Assembly: GCF_000026145.1 (NCBI RefSeq)
Contig: NC_009445.1
Location: forward strand, 7,315,001 to 7,379,000
Direction of reading: 5' to 3'
Length of the DNA: 64,000 nucleotides
Source of the DNA: Bradyrhizobium sp. ORS 278
GTDB lineage: Bacteria > Pseudomonadota > Alphaproteobacteria > Rhizobiales > Xanthobacteraceae
The translations under genes and the position numbers were made by a program. How positions within the stretch are numbered: the stretch's first letter is position 1; each line of letters begins with the position of its first letter. The notes under the pieces were generated by a model that searched no databases, was not told the DNA's origin, and was given only the letters and a program-made list of their open reading frames with translations. Below, in pieces: positions 36,432 to 45,548 of the stretch.

Positions 36432-38404
36432 GCGACGCGGAAATCTGCCGACCAGCTCAATTCGGTGACGAGGCTCGTGCCGGCTCGCAGCACACCAGAG
36501 CCTATCAGCGTGGTCGAAGGAACCTTGTGGCCGAAGGCCGGCGAGTACCAGCCGGCCGGCAACGCTTCGTCGCCGTGATGGCTCCGCCAGGCAAGCTGCG
36601 ACGGCAACGCAAGCTCGCCTCGTCCTCCGGACCAGGTGAGCGTCGCTCGATCCGCACCGAGCTCGCAACCGACAGCGGGACCCAGGTGCCAGCAGAGCGC
36701 CACGGGGATCGGCAACTCGCCGCTCTCCAGGAGAGTGTCGGTCACCTCGAGCTTTGACCCCTTGCGCATCAGACGTACGCTGCGTCGATGAACCAGCGGC
36801 CGATAGCCGAAATGTTCCGCCGTCCAAAGTGCATCGAAGGACTCGTCGTCCAGCCCCTCCATCGCGACCAGCCGACTGCGCGCATGCTGCGTCCACAAGA
36901 ACGGACCACCGGACCTCGATTGGTCGTGTCCAAAGGCCTGCAACGTGTTGTGCCCCAGCGTCGATCGGAAGTAGTCGCGCCAGCGCGGCTCGGAGTGGTA
37001 GCAATAGGTGCCAGGATCGGCGAGGACATCGACACCGCCGATCCGGCATTCAATCGAGAGCGCATCGGCATGGCCATGCGCTGCGATCCGGCCGAACCCA
37101 AGCGGACCGTGGTCGCAACGAGCCCAGAATCCGCTGCGGCTGCTGACCAGATAGGCCTGACCAGCGTCCGGAAACAGCCGCCGAGCACGACCGGCATCAT
37201 CGGCCTGACGCGGACGGCACCACAGATCATGAGTCAGCAGGACGCTCCGGACATCATCTGCCGCTTCAGCAGGCCACCAAGAAGGCCGCCCGAACAGGCG
37301 TGCACCAGTCTCGATCAGGCCAAGCCAGCGATTCCCGGCGGGATCATCGACGAGAAGTCCGATCCCTTCGTCGCTGTCCCCCTGGCGTGGCGCGTGCCCG
37401 GCCGGGTCGATCATGCTCGCCACGGCGTCGGTCATTAGCTCGATTGCACGCCAAACTTCCGGTGCAACCGGATGGCCCGCAGCTTCCCCCTGAATGGCGG
37501 CGATCAAAAGCAGTTCGAGAACGAAGCCATGATAATCGGACGCCAGCTCTCGATTGGCGCCGCAGGGGAATGTCTGTATCACCGCCTCCCGGGCCAGCGT
37601 CTCGGCGGCCGCCACACGCCAGCGGCCGCTCTGCCGGAAGAGCGGAAACGCACAGCTCGCGACAAATTGGCCGGCGGCCTCTGCGATCAGATGATTATTG
37701 GCCGACGATCCCCGGCTGGGAAAACGCGACAGCCAGAGTTGATGCGCATAGAGCTGGTCAATGAACTCGGCATTGCCTTCAAACAGATCGCCGGCTCCTG
37801 GCCAGGCGGAGAGCAGTTGCCGAATCCACACGAAAGCAATCAGGCGCAGCCCGATTTCGATGCCGCTGATCCAATGCGGCCCATGCAGGAATAGATTCTG
37901 GTGCCACCAACTGCGCAAATGTCCGGCAACCCGCATGGCGTAACGCTCGTCGCCCGACAGGGCGAAGGCTGCCGACAGCACGGTCAGATGGTGGAGGCGC
38001 GCCGGCTCCCAGATGAACTTGATATCGCCATGTCTCCCCGCATCGCGATACGCAATCGCGAACGCGTAGTCGGACGACGGCGCCCGTCTTCCGCTGCGGG
38101 CATCGATGAACCAGTCCGGATCGTCACCGAGCGCCGGATGACGAGTGCCGAAGATCTCCCATTCACCATCAAGGACACGATCCGCACGCTGCAGCAGGCG
38201 CGCGGCGGCCGCCGCGGGCACCATGGACGCAGAAGGCAAGGCCTTGAGTCGAACGCCGTTCGGCCGGGCGTCTCGACGCGCCAGGCGAGCGATATCCGGG
38301 GCTTGCAGGCGCCAAAAAAGGCGCCAGAGCTGATCCTGAACGCGGCCGCTGAGCTCGGACAGCTCCATGCGGATGAGCCGGCGGAGGTACCAGCCCGGAT
38401 TCAT
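36428..38404 (-). CDS. Heparinase II/III-like protein, 658 aa
   Basis: An alpha/alpha-toroid (about 60-380) is followed by a beta-sandwich (about 400-655), the layout of heparinase II/III and alginate-lyase type polysaccharide lyases. Conserved blocks include SANNHLI (about 234-240), SDYHGFVLE with Tyr291 and His292, HGHADALSIE (443-452) and LADPGTYCYH (461-470). No Sec signal is evident. Proteins of this type often sit in EPS clusters, where they are suggested to trim the polymer or modify uronic acid units. It overlaps its upstream and downstream neighbours by four bases each, making one translationally coupled trio. Confidence 0.9.
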   Translation of the reverse strand: MNPGWYLRRLIRMELSELSGRVQDQLWRLFWRLQAPDIARLARRDARPNGVRLKALPSASMVPAAAAARLLQRADRVLDGEWEIFGTRHPALGDDPDWFIDARSGRRAPSSDYAFAIAYRDAGRHGDIKFIWEPARLHHLTVLSAAFALSGDERYAMRVAGHLRSWWHQNLFLHGPHWISGIEIGLRLIAFVWIRQLLSAWPGAGDLFEGNAEFIDQLYAHQLWLSRFPSRGSSANNHLIAEAAGQFVASCAFPLFRQSGRWRVAAAETLAREAVIQTFPCGANRELASDYHGFVLELLLIAAIQGEAAGHPVAPEVWRAIELMTDAVASMIDPAGHAPRQGDSDEGIGLLVDDPAGNRWLGLIETGARLFGRPSWWPAEAADDVRSVLLTHDLWCRPRQADDAGRARRLFPDAGQAYLVSSRSGFWARCDHGPLGFGRIAAHGHADALSIECRIGGVDVLADPGTYCYHSEPRWRDYFRSTLGHNTLQAFGHDQSRSGGPFLWTQHARSRLVAMEGLDDESFDALWTAEHFGYRPLVHRRSVRLMRKGSKLEVTDTLLESGELPIPVALCWHLGPAVGCELGADRATLTWSGGRGELALPSQLAWRSHHGDEALPAGWYSPAFGHKVPSTTLIGSGVLRAGTSLVTELSWSADFRVA

Positions 38405-40593
38405 GGGATCGCCGACGCCGAGAGTTCGTTCTCAATTTCCGGCGGGGTCGCCGATCTGAGATCGACGAGAAGCCCCGTGGCGGCGCTCTCCTGGACCGCC
38501 AGAGTGGCGCGGGTGGTCGCGAGCAAGGATTGAAACGGAATCGGCATCGGCTTTCCTGAGCGGACACAGTCGACGAAGGCCGACAGCATGGGCCCCTGCC
38601 CCTTATCCAACGGAGCCTTCTTCGAAGAGCGGCTCCCTTTGCTCCAGCTCTCGACGCGGGAGAAGTTGTCAAACTTCACAAAGCCCGCGGACCCAGAGGC
38701 TTCGAGCAGCTCCTTTGGCACCCGTGAGTCACCTCCGGTCAGGTAGCTCAATGTCGCGACCGAGCCATCGTCGAAGGTGAGGGTCGCCACCAGGTTGTCG
38801 ATATCGCTGCCGGCCGCCGAAGCCGTGACCCGGACGGGCTCGGATCCGACCCACCAGCTGAGCGCATCGATGAAGTGACCGCCTTCACCGGCAAAGCGGC
38901 TTCCCTCGGTTTCGGCCTGGGAATACCAGGATGTCTTCTCCAGTGGTCCGGCGACCACACGGTAGTGCAGGATTTGCGGACCCGAACTAGAAAACGAATC
39001 ACGCGCCGAGGAGAGCAGCGGCGAGAAGCGGCGATTGAAGCCGACCATCAAACGGTCGTTACCGGTCTGATGAACGGTTTCGATCACCCGGGCAAGCGAC
39101 GTCCGGTCGAGCGCCAGTGGCTTTTCGACAAACACGGCCTTGCCGGCGCGTAGCGCCCGAGCCGCGAGATCGGCATGCGAGGCATGACGCGTCGCGATCA
39201 GAACGGCATCGATGTCGTCGGCCTCGAGCACGGTCGATGCGTTCGTCGATGCGCGCGCAAAGCCGAACTTGCGGGCGGCGGTCGCGCCGCTGAGGCCGGT
39301 GTTGGTGACAACCTCGACCAGCTCGACCTGATCATTGCTCACGAGTTGGGGCAGCAGCATGCTGGAAGCATAGGCGCCTGCCCCGATCACGCCCAGCCGG
39401 ACCCGATCCTTGCTCGCGACGGCTCGCGGCCGATACGCAATGCGGTCCGAGCGCGCGGCATCCGGCGCGTAGGAAAACAGCACGCCAAGGCTATCAGCAC
39501 TTCCCTTGTTCAGACGCTCGAACGCAGAAACAGCGGCATCGAACGCCACGACATCGGTTACCAGGGACGAAAAGTCGAGACGTCCATCCGCGAGCAAACC
39601 GACAATCGCCTCCATGTTGCGTCGCTCGGTCCAGCGCACCTGGCCGATGGGATAATCAATGCCCCCTTCCTCATAGAGCGGATCGTAGCGGCCGGGCCCG
39701 TACGAGCGGGAAAAGCGGACATCCAGTTCCTTGTCGTAGAAATCGTTCCACGGCAGGTTCAGCGTGCATTTGCCGATGTCGACGATCCGGCCGCGATCCC
39801 GCAACAAGCCCGCCGCGCGCTTAGCAAGATCGGGATCGTTGCTGCCCGCGGTGATGAACACGCAATCGACGCCATTCCCTGCAGTCAGTTGCGTGACCCT
39901 GCTCGCGAATTGCTCCGAGCTGTCATCCGAGGCGACCGCGCAAAGGACCGCTCCGGCGGCCTCGGCGCTGCGGCAGCGCGTTTCGAGGCGATCCAGGCCC
40001 ACCGTACGCACCCCGGCGCTGCGCAGCAATCGCACGAGGATCTGGCCGATCAGGCCGAGACCGATGACGCACACGGTCTCGCCCAGGCGCGTTTCCGATT
40101 GGCGCATCGCCTGCAGAGCGATCGCGGCTATGGTGGTAAAGGCGGCCTGGTCGAGCGGGGCACCGTCGGGAAGCGGAACGCAGAGGTTGGTCGGCACCCA
40201 GTTGTATTCGGCGTGAGTGGCGTATTGATTGCCGGCACAACAGACGCGCTGGCCGACATGGAAGCCGCTGACGCCTTCGCCGATCTCGACCACGATGCCT
40301 GAGCTCGAGTAGCCGAGCGGGGTGAACGAATCGAGCTTGTTCATGACCTTGTTGTAGGTCGCGAGCAGGCCCTGCTGCTGCACGGATCGGACCACCTTGG
40401 CGACCTGATCCGGTCGCGCGCGCGCCTTGCCGATCAGCGACAGGCGGCCTTCGGAAAACTTCATCAGCTCGGTGCCGGTGGAGACGGCCGAGAATGCCGT
40501 TTGCACCAGAACGCCGCCCGGGCGGCAGCGCGGCGCGGGCACTTCGATCACCTTGAGCTCACCAGTCTTATAGTTTTGCGCGATCTGCTTCAC
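38401..40593 (-). CDS. Two-domain oxidoreductase (MDR dehydrogenase fused to Gfo/Idh/MocA), 730 aa
   Basis: Residues 1-360 form a medium-chain dehydrogenase domain with a cofactor motif IGLGLIG (177-183), though the usual catalytic zinc Cys near residue 40 is replaced (VSTGTEL). Residues about 395-730 are a Gfo/Idh/MocA domain, with LGVIGAGAYASSML and the conserved VEKPLAL. Both halves use NAD(P), so the protein may oxidise and reduce one sugar nucleotide in sequence. That activity is not established here. The start is GTG 40593. It is first of the coupled trio with the heparinase-like and GT4 genes, an arrangement that links it to EPS sugar synthesis. Confidence 0.9.
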   Translation of the reverse strand: MKQIAQNYKTGELKVIEVPAPRCRPGGVLVQTAFSAVSTGTELMKFSEGRLSLIGKARARPDQVAKVVRSVQQQGLLATYNKVMNKLDSFTPLGYSSSGIVVEIGEGVSGFHVGQRVCCAGNQYATHAEYNWVPTNLCVPLPDGAPLDQAAFTTIAAIALQAMRQSETRLGETVCVIGLGLIGQILVRLLRSAGVRTVGLDRLETRCRSAEAAGAVLCAVASDDSSEQFASRVTQLTAGNGVDCVFITAGSNDPDLAKRAAGLLRDRGRIVDIGKCTLNLPWNDFYDKELDVRFSRSYGPGRYDPLYEEGGIDYPIGQVRWTERRNMEAIVGLLADGRLDFSSLVTDVVAFDAAVSAFERLNKGSADSLGVLFSYAPDAARSDRIAYRPRAVASKDRVRLGVIGAGAYASSMLLPQLVSNDQVELVEVVTNTGLSGATAARKFGFARASTNASTVLEADDIDAVLIATRHASHADLAARALRAGKAVFVEKPLALDRTSLARVIETVHQTGNDRLMVGFNRRFSPLLSSARDSFSSSGPQILHYRVVAGPLEKTSWYSQAETEGSRFAGEGGHFIDALSWWVGSEPVRVTASAAGSDIDNLVATLTFDDGSVATLSYLTGGDSRVPKELLEASGSAGFVKFDNFSRVESWSKGSRSSKKAPLDKGQGPMLSAFVDCVRSGKPMPIPFQSLLATTRATLAVQESAATGLLVDLRSATPPEIENELSASAIP

Positions 40594-40670
40594 GGTCTGT
40601 TCTGTGTCCGATCAACGGGTGCGTTCTAGCGCGGCCGCTCGCTTCATAAAAGCAGAGACAAACCCGATGG

Positions 40671-41936
40671 TTAGTTTTGCTCCTCGGTGAGCATGACCGG
40701 CCGGGGTCCGACCTCCAACCGACCGTCGACGATCGCATGTGTGCCGCCGTCAAGGTCATGGCGAAGCCAATAGCGCCCGCTGACCTGATAGGCCGCGTTG
40801 CCCGCTGCACTCCACACGACCTGGGCCTTGTGGCCGTCGGAGAGAACGAGGTCCAGCCGCCACAGCGAGCGGCCAAGGCGCGACAAACCCTGCACTCGCG
40901 CCCCCTCGAGCCAGTGCCGGACCGTCTGGAACGCCACGCCCGAGGCCAGCAGCCCCGAGGATGGCTCCCACAGCCGTCCGAAATCGGAGCCGCCGCCGTC
41001 GACCTCGTACCAGTAGGACCGATCCACGCCCATCGCCCATTTCAGCAGATAGGAGCGGGCCAGATAGGCTGCCTGATTGGCGTCCTTCAGCGGCCAGCCA
41101 GCCTCCGTGTCCCATATCGGCTTCCCCTGCAAGCCTTGTGCGGCCAGCATGCCCTTGAACCGCTGTATCACGGGCAGCACCGCTTCCGGATCGCTCACAT
41201 AGCCATGGAACGCAAAGACATCGGCATAGCGGCCGCCGCCCTTCTCCAGGAAAGCAGCTTGCCAGCGGTAACCCTCAGCGGTTCCATTCGATGACGGCGT
41301 CAGGACGATCAGTGTCGGATCGATCGACTTGATGATCTCATAGGCCCGCTGCTGGAGCCTGACCATCGTCTCGACGTCGCCGGAATAGTATTTCGGATCC
41401 TCCGGCTCGTTCCAGATTTCCCAATAGCGGATCCGCCCAGCGGCTCTCGTCACCGCCGAGCGAACCCAATCCTCCCACACGCCGAGATCGGCGGGCGGCG
41501 AACTCGCTCCAGGGCTGAAGGCGGGCAAGGCGTCACGGGAGGCCGCTGCCCAGCGCGGCGTATAAGCGAGATTGAACACGACATCGAGGCGGCGCTGCTC
41601 GGCCTCTTGAACAATGCGGTCGAAGCGCGTCCAGTTATAGGAGCCAGGGGCTGGATTGACCTGCGCCCAATAGATCGCGCCCCACAGCCGAACGGCGTTG
41701 AAATCGAGCGTGGGCCACGGCCTCGGCAGCCCGATCGCGTTGACGGTCATGCCGAAATAGCTTGACGGAATGGGGGTCCGCGCCCGCTCCGCGGAAGCCG
41801 CCATCGCCTCGTCGCCCCACGGGTTGAAAACCCTGTAGGCAGCGATCGCGCCACACCCCACCAAAAGAAGCAAAATCGCCGTCCGCAGCCTGTGGCCGCC
41901 GCGGCGTCGCGCGGGATTCGTCTCAGCGGACACCAA
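40671..41936 (-). CDS. Secreted or membrane-anchored clan GH-A glycoside hydrolase, 421 aa
   Basis: After a basic N-terminus and one hydrophobic segment (about 18-34, signal anchor), the protein is a TIM-barrel hydrolase. The acid/base Glu lies in YWEIWNEPED (Glu177) and the nucleophile Glu in WDTEAGW (Glu278), the spacing of clan GH-A (GH39/GH5-like). It should cut a beta-linked polysaccharide outside the cytoplasm, possibly the EPS made here. The start is TTG 41936, or GTG 41933, behind a GAGGA. It lies 77 bases upstream of the two-domain oxidoreductase gene and diverges from the next GT4 gene. Confidence 0.86.
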   Translation of the reverse strand: MVSAETNPARRRGGHRLRTAILLLLVGCGAIAAYRVFNPWGDEAMAASAERARTPIPSSYFGMTVNAIGLPRPWPTLDFNAVRLWGAIYWAQVNPAPGSYNWTRFDRIVQEAEQRRLDVVFNLAYTPRWAAASRDALPAFSPGASSPPADLGVWEDWVRSAVTRAAGRIRYWEIWNEPEDPKYYSGDVETMVRLQQRAYEIIKSIDPTLIVLTPSSNGTAEGYRWQAAFLEKGGGRYADVFAFHGYVSDPEAVLPVIQRFKGMLAAQGLQGKPIWDTEAGWPLKDANQAAYLARSYLLKWAMGVDRSYWYEVDGGGSDFGRLWEPSSGLLASGVAFQTVRHWLEGARVQGLSRLGRSLWRLDLVLSDGHKAQVVWSAAGNAAYQVSGRYWLRHDLDGGTHAIVDGRLEVGPRPVMLTEEQN

Positions 41937-42078
41937 CAGTCCCGTCCTCTAATACCTTAACACCGGCCCCGGCGCGCTCTTAACATAGATCACGTTGAGC
42001 GTTGGACAAAGTTCGGCCTTCTTGTTAACCCTCGGACGTTAATATCACTCAAGCCGGTTCCTCTTGCCCAGACGCCAA
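41937..42078. promoter_or_regulatory. Divergent promoter region rich in TTAAC elements
   Basis: The 142 bases between the GH-A and GT4 genes hold four TTAA-type elements at 41957-41961, 41980-41984, 42025-42029 and 42039-42043. Promoters for both directions must lie here. The repeated element is a candidate operator without an identified regulator. Confidence 0.38.
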
Positions 42079-43350
42079 ATGCATCATCCAAAGCCCTCGC
42101 GGCGCGTTCTGATGATCGTCGAGAATCTTCCGGTCCCGTTCGATCGGCGCGTCTGGTGCGAGGCGACGTCTCTCAGGAAGGCCGGTTACGAGGTCGCTGT
42201 CATCTGTCCGAAGGGCCGGGGACACGACTCGTCCTACGAGCTCCTTGAAGACATTCATATCTACCGCCATCCGCTTCCCGTGGAAGCGCGCGGGATCGCC
42301 GCCTACTTCATCGAATATCCGACGGCGCTATTCTGGGAACTTCTGCTCGCCATCAAGGTCGCCTGGAAGCACGGTTTCGATGCGATCCACGCCTGCAACC
42401 CACCCGATCTCATTTTCCTGCTTGGAATCGTGTTCAAGCTGCTCGGCCGCAAGCTGTTCATCTTTGACCATCACGACGTCAATCCGGAGCTCTACGAAGC
42501 CAAGTTCGGTCGCAGGGACATTTTTTGGAAGCTGCTGCGTTTCGTTGAATTCCTCACTTTCAAAACCGCTGACATCTCCATCGCGACCAACGAATCCTAT
42601 CGTGACATCGCGATCAGCCGCGGCGGCATGTCGACGGACCGCGTCTTCATCGTGCGATCCGGTCCGAACCTGCAACGCGTCCGGCCACGTCCGGTCGATC
42701 CGACATGGCGGAACGGGCGCCGCTTCAGCGTCGGCTATATCGGCGTGATCGGCGAATCCGAGGGTTTGGACCTGCTGCTGCAGTCGATCGATCACATCGT
42801 TCATCGATTGGGACGAACGGACATCCAGTTCAACATTGCGGGTACAGGCCCGGCATGGAACGCCATCGTCAAGCTGAGCGCGGCGATGAAGCTGTCCGAT
42901 TTCGTCACTTTCACCGGCTCGATCGGTGACGAGGCGTTGTTTACCATGCTTTCGACGGCCGACGTCTGCGTCAATCCGGATCGGGTGACGCCGATGAACG
43001 ACATCTCGACCATGAACAAGATCATGGAGTACATGGCTCTCGGCAAACCGATCGTGCAATACGATGTCCGCGAAGGACGCCGTTCGGCGCTCGACGCCTC
43101 GCTCTATGCCGCGAAGAACGACCCGATCGACTTCTCGAACAAGATCATCGAGCTGATCGAGGCCCCAGAGCGTCGCGAAGCAATGGGCCAGTATGGACGA
43201 GAGCGGCTGGAGATGGCGCTGTCCTGGGATCACGAAGAGCCGAAGCTGCTTGCCGCTTACGACGCCCTGTTTTCGAAGACGGCCGGGCGCTCTCCGGTGT
43301 CTGTCGAACCGGCGCGCGCTGTCCGCCCCTCGAGCCCACGTTCGATCTGA
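42079..43350 (+). CDS. GT4 glycosyltransferase, 423 aa
   Basis: This is a GT-B transferase of the WbuB/WecA-cluster type. VLMIVENLPVPFDRRVWCEA opens the N-terminal domain. IHACNPPDL and FDHHDVNPELYE follow (about 100-145), and the C-terminal domain has GYIGVIGESEGLDLL and the donor-site motif MNKIMEYMALGKPIVQYD. ATG 42079 is used; a TTG five codons earlier is possible and neither has a good ribosome site. It begins the plus-strand series with the AlgD-type dehydrogenase and a methyltransferase, so it may transfer the hexuronic acid made by that enzyme (inference). Confidence 0.9.
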   Translation: MHHPKPSRRVLMIVENLPVPFDRRVWCEATSLRKAGYEVAVICPKGRGHDSSYELLEDIHIYRHPLPVEARGIAAYFIEYPTALFWELLLAIKVAWKHGFDAIHACNPPDLIFLLGIVFKLLGRKLFIFDHHDVNPELYEAKFGRRDIFWKLLRFVEFLTFKTADISIATNESYRDIAISRGGMSTDRVFIVRSGPNLQRVRPRPVDPTWRNGRRFSVGYIGVIGESEGLDLLLQSIDHIVHRLGRTDIQFNIAGTGPAWNAIVKLSAAMKLSDFVTFTGSIGDEALFTMLSTADVCVNPDRVTPMNDISTMNKIMEYMALGKPIVQYDVREGRRSALDASLYAAKNDPIDFSNKIIELIEAPERREAMGQYGRERLEMALSWDHEEPKLLAAYDALFSKTAGRSPVSVEPARAVRPSSPRSI

Positions 43351-43363
43351 ACGACGTCGCCCA

Positions 43364-43380
43364 GCCGAAGCGCATTCGGC
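43364..43380 (+). terminator. Short hairpin after the GT4 gene
   Basis: A 6-bp stem GCCGAA/TTCGGC with a five-base loop starts 13 bases past the stop and is followed by CGTTTACC. It is a weak candidate terminator, or a pause before algD. Confidence 0.28.
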
Positions 43381-43494
43381 CGTTTACCGACTCGGAATGA
43401 TTTCCACCGATTCGTTGGGCCTGTGCTATCAGCGATCCCAAGACTTTTTCCCTTGCCGCCGGACGGTTCGTCCGAAGGCTACGAAACCATAACG

Positions 43495-44805
43495 ATGAAT
43501 ATCAGTATCTTCGGCCTGGGCTATGTTGGAACCGTCTGTGCGGCCTGTCTGGCCGAGCTCGGACACCACATCATCGGCGTCGACAAGGCAGGTGCCAAGG
43601 TTGAACTGATCCAGGCAGGCCAGTCCCCGGTCATCGAACCCGGAATCTCCGAAAAGGTCGCGGCAGCCGTGGCTGCCGGCCGCCTGACCGCTTCGACCGA
43701 TGCAACGGCGGCAATCGCTGCCACCGACATCTCGATGATCTGCGTCGGAACCCCTTCCGCGGCTTCGGGAGACCTCGACCTGACCGCCATTCGTCAAGTC
43801 GCAGCCGAAATCGGCCACGGCCTCAGAGAGAAGCCCACGTCCCATCTCGTGGTCATCCGATCGACGGTCCTGCCAGGGACGTCCCAAAGGATTGTCGTTC
43901 CTCTGATCGAGGAGGCCTCGGGAAAGAAGGCCGGGACCGATTTTGAGATCAGCTTCAATCCGGAGTTCCTCCGGGAGGGATGCGCAATCGCGGACTTCAA
44001 CTCCCCGTCCAAGACGGTTGTCGGCGCTGACCGCAGCGAGACGGCCGCACGCATTCTCTCGCTCTATGAGCAGCTCCCCGGCGCCAAGATCGCGGCCTCG
44101 ATCGAAACTGCCGAACTCGCGAAGTACATCGATAATACCTGGCATGCGCTCAAGGTCGCATTTGCCAACGAGGTCGGCGTGATCGCCAAGACGTTGGATA
44201 TCGATAGCCGCGAGGTCATCGACATTTTCCTGCAGGATACCCGCCTGAATATATCAGCCGCCTATCTTCGACCAGGCTTCGCCTTCGGCGGCTCGTGTCT
44301 CCCCAAGGATATCAAGGCGCTCAAGCACCTCGCTGGTCGTCATGGACTGAGCGTCCCGGTCATCGAGAACGTCCTGCCGAGCAACGACATGGTGATGTCG
44401 CGTGGTGTCGATTGGATTCTGGCTCAGCCGGGCCGAAAGGTGGCGTTTCTCGGCATCAGCTTCAAGGCCGGCACCGACGATGTTCGCGAAAGCCCGTTCG
44501 TTCTTTTGGTCAACGGGCTGCTGAGCCGAGACCGCGAGGTCCGCGTCTACGATCCCAATGTGCGCCTGTCCCAACTGATCGGTGCCAACAGGGACTTCCT
44601 CATGCGCAACCGGCAGATCGCCGATATTCTCGTCGATGATGTCGCTGAGACGATCGACTGGGCCGACATCATCGTGCTGACCACCAATGATCCGCGCTTC
44701 ATCGATGCCCTGCGCAGCACACGCGCCGACCAGACCGTCCTCGAACTGACGGAGGCCCGGCTGCCGGCGGATGTCCAGGCGACCGTGAAAGGCTTCCACT
44801 GGTGA
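43495..44805 (+). CDS. algD: GDP-mannose 6-dehydrogenase-type nucleotide-sugar dehydrogenase
   Basis: The 436-aa cytoplasmic enzyme should oxidise a nucleotide hexose twice to the hexuronic acid with NAD. It opens with the Rossmann motif ISIFGLGYVGTVCAACLAELG and has ICVGTPS (about 82-88), RSTVLPGT (122-129), NPEFLREG (155-162) and the catalytic Cys268 in FGGSCLPKD. This is the position known for Pseudomonas AlgD, and motif-by-motif it resembles AlgD more than UDP-glucose dehydrogenase. Substrate assignment remains an inference. ATG 43495 starts exactly at the first strand; a longer frame from 43423 is not supported. No alginate polymerase genes are present, so the uronic acid would enter a mixed repeat unit. 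Confidence 0.88.
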   Translation: MNISIFGLGYVGTVCAACLAELGHHIIGVDKAGAKVELIQAGQSPVIEPGISEKVAAAVAAGRLTASTDATAAIAATDISMICVGTPSAASGDLDLTAIRQVAAEIGHGLREKPTSHLVVIRSTVLPGTSQRIVVPLIEEASGKKAGTDFEISFNPEFLREGCAIADFNSPSKTVVGADRSETAARILSLYEQLPGAKIAASIETAELAKYIDNTWHALKVAFANEVGVIAKTLDIDSREVIDIFLQDTRLNISAAYLRPGFAFGGSCLPKDIKALKHLAGRHGLSVPVIENVLPSNDMVMSRGVDWILAQPGRKVAFLGISFKAGTDDVRESPFVLLVNGLLSRDREVRVYDPNVRLSQLIGANRDFLMRNRQIADILVDDVAETIDWADIIVLTTNDPRFIDALRSTRADQTVLELTEARLPADVQATVKGFHW

Positions 44806-45530
44806 ACATGCGGGGCCCGAACGACGAGATGCGTCGTCGGCCGGCGATCGATTTCCACGACAATATTGCCGCCAACTGGGAGACGCTGCACCGGAGCCGG
44901 ACGTTCAGGGCCCGGACTGCCGCTATGTTTGGTCTGCTGGAGCAGCAGGATCTATCCGGCCAGCGCTGGCTCGACGCCGGCTGCGGCACCGGAACATTGT
45001 CGCGTCTGCTCGCGGGGCGTGGCTGCGAGGTCACTGGCGTCGACGCATCTGCGGAGATGATACGCAGAGCACGACATCTGCCGACCGGGTCTGAGCAGAC
45101 AGGCGCGCTGCGCTTCGACCAGATTGCGACGATCGAGGCATTGCCGTTCTCCGATGGCGCATTCGATGGCGTTCTATGCGCGAGCGTCCTGGAATATGTT
45201 CCGGACGTCCCCGCAGCCCTGCGCGAAATCCATCGCGTGCTCCGGGTCGATGGTCTCGTGCTGTTGTCGATCCCCAATCGCGCGTCACTGCTGCGCCAGG
45301 CGTTCAAGCTCGCCTTCGCGGTCTCTTCGCGAGCCTGGACCCGCCCGATGTTCCGCTACCTTTCGGTCTCAAAGTTCGACGCCTCCGCGACAACCGCAAC
45401 CCATCTGATGCAAGACATTGGATTCTCGGTACTGGCCCTCAATTTCAGCGGCACTCCGCTGCCGGCCTTCCTCGATCACACCCCGCGATTTGGCACATTG
45501 ATGAATATTCTCGCCCGCCGCATGGCGTGA
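44802..45530 (+). CDS. Class I SAM-dependent methyltransferase, UbiG-like, 242 aa
   Basis: The SAM loop is WLDAGCGTGTLSRLLAGRG (about 55-73), followed by VTGVDASAEMIRRA, LPFSDGAFDGVLCASVLEYV (about 112-131) and EIHRVLRVDGLVLLSIPN. GTG 44802 is preferred: it overlaps the algD stop and has AAAGG nine bases upstream; the ATG at 44808 is the alternative. Coupling to algD suggests methylation of a sugar or uronic acid in the repeat unit. It converges with the next methyltransferase, with 18 bases between the two stops. Confidence 0.85.
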   Translation: MNMRGPNDEMRRRPAIDFHDNIAANWETLHRSRTFRARTAAMFGLLEQQDLSGQRWLDAGCGTGTLSRLLAGRGCEVTGVDASAEMIRRARHLPTGSEQTGALRFDQIATIEALPFSDGAFDGVLCASVLEYVPDVPAALREIHRVLRVDGLVLLSIPNRASLLRQAFKLAFAVSSRAWTRPMFRYLSVSKFDASATTATHLMQDIGFSVLALNFSGTPLPAFLDHTPRFGTLMNILARRMA

Positions 45531-45548
45531 CTGACATCATCAGCACGA

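Noticed and set aside
36432..37049. N-terminal extension of the GT4 protein at 35271-36431 by about 200 residues
   Set aside because: The extension lies inside the heparinase-like gene; the GT4 family start MKILVAHN sits exactly at the ATGA overlap.
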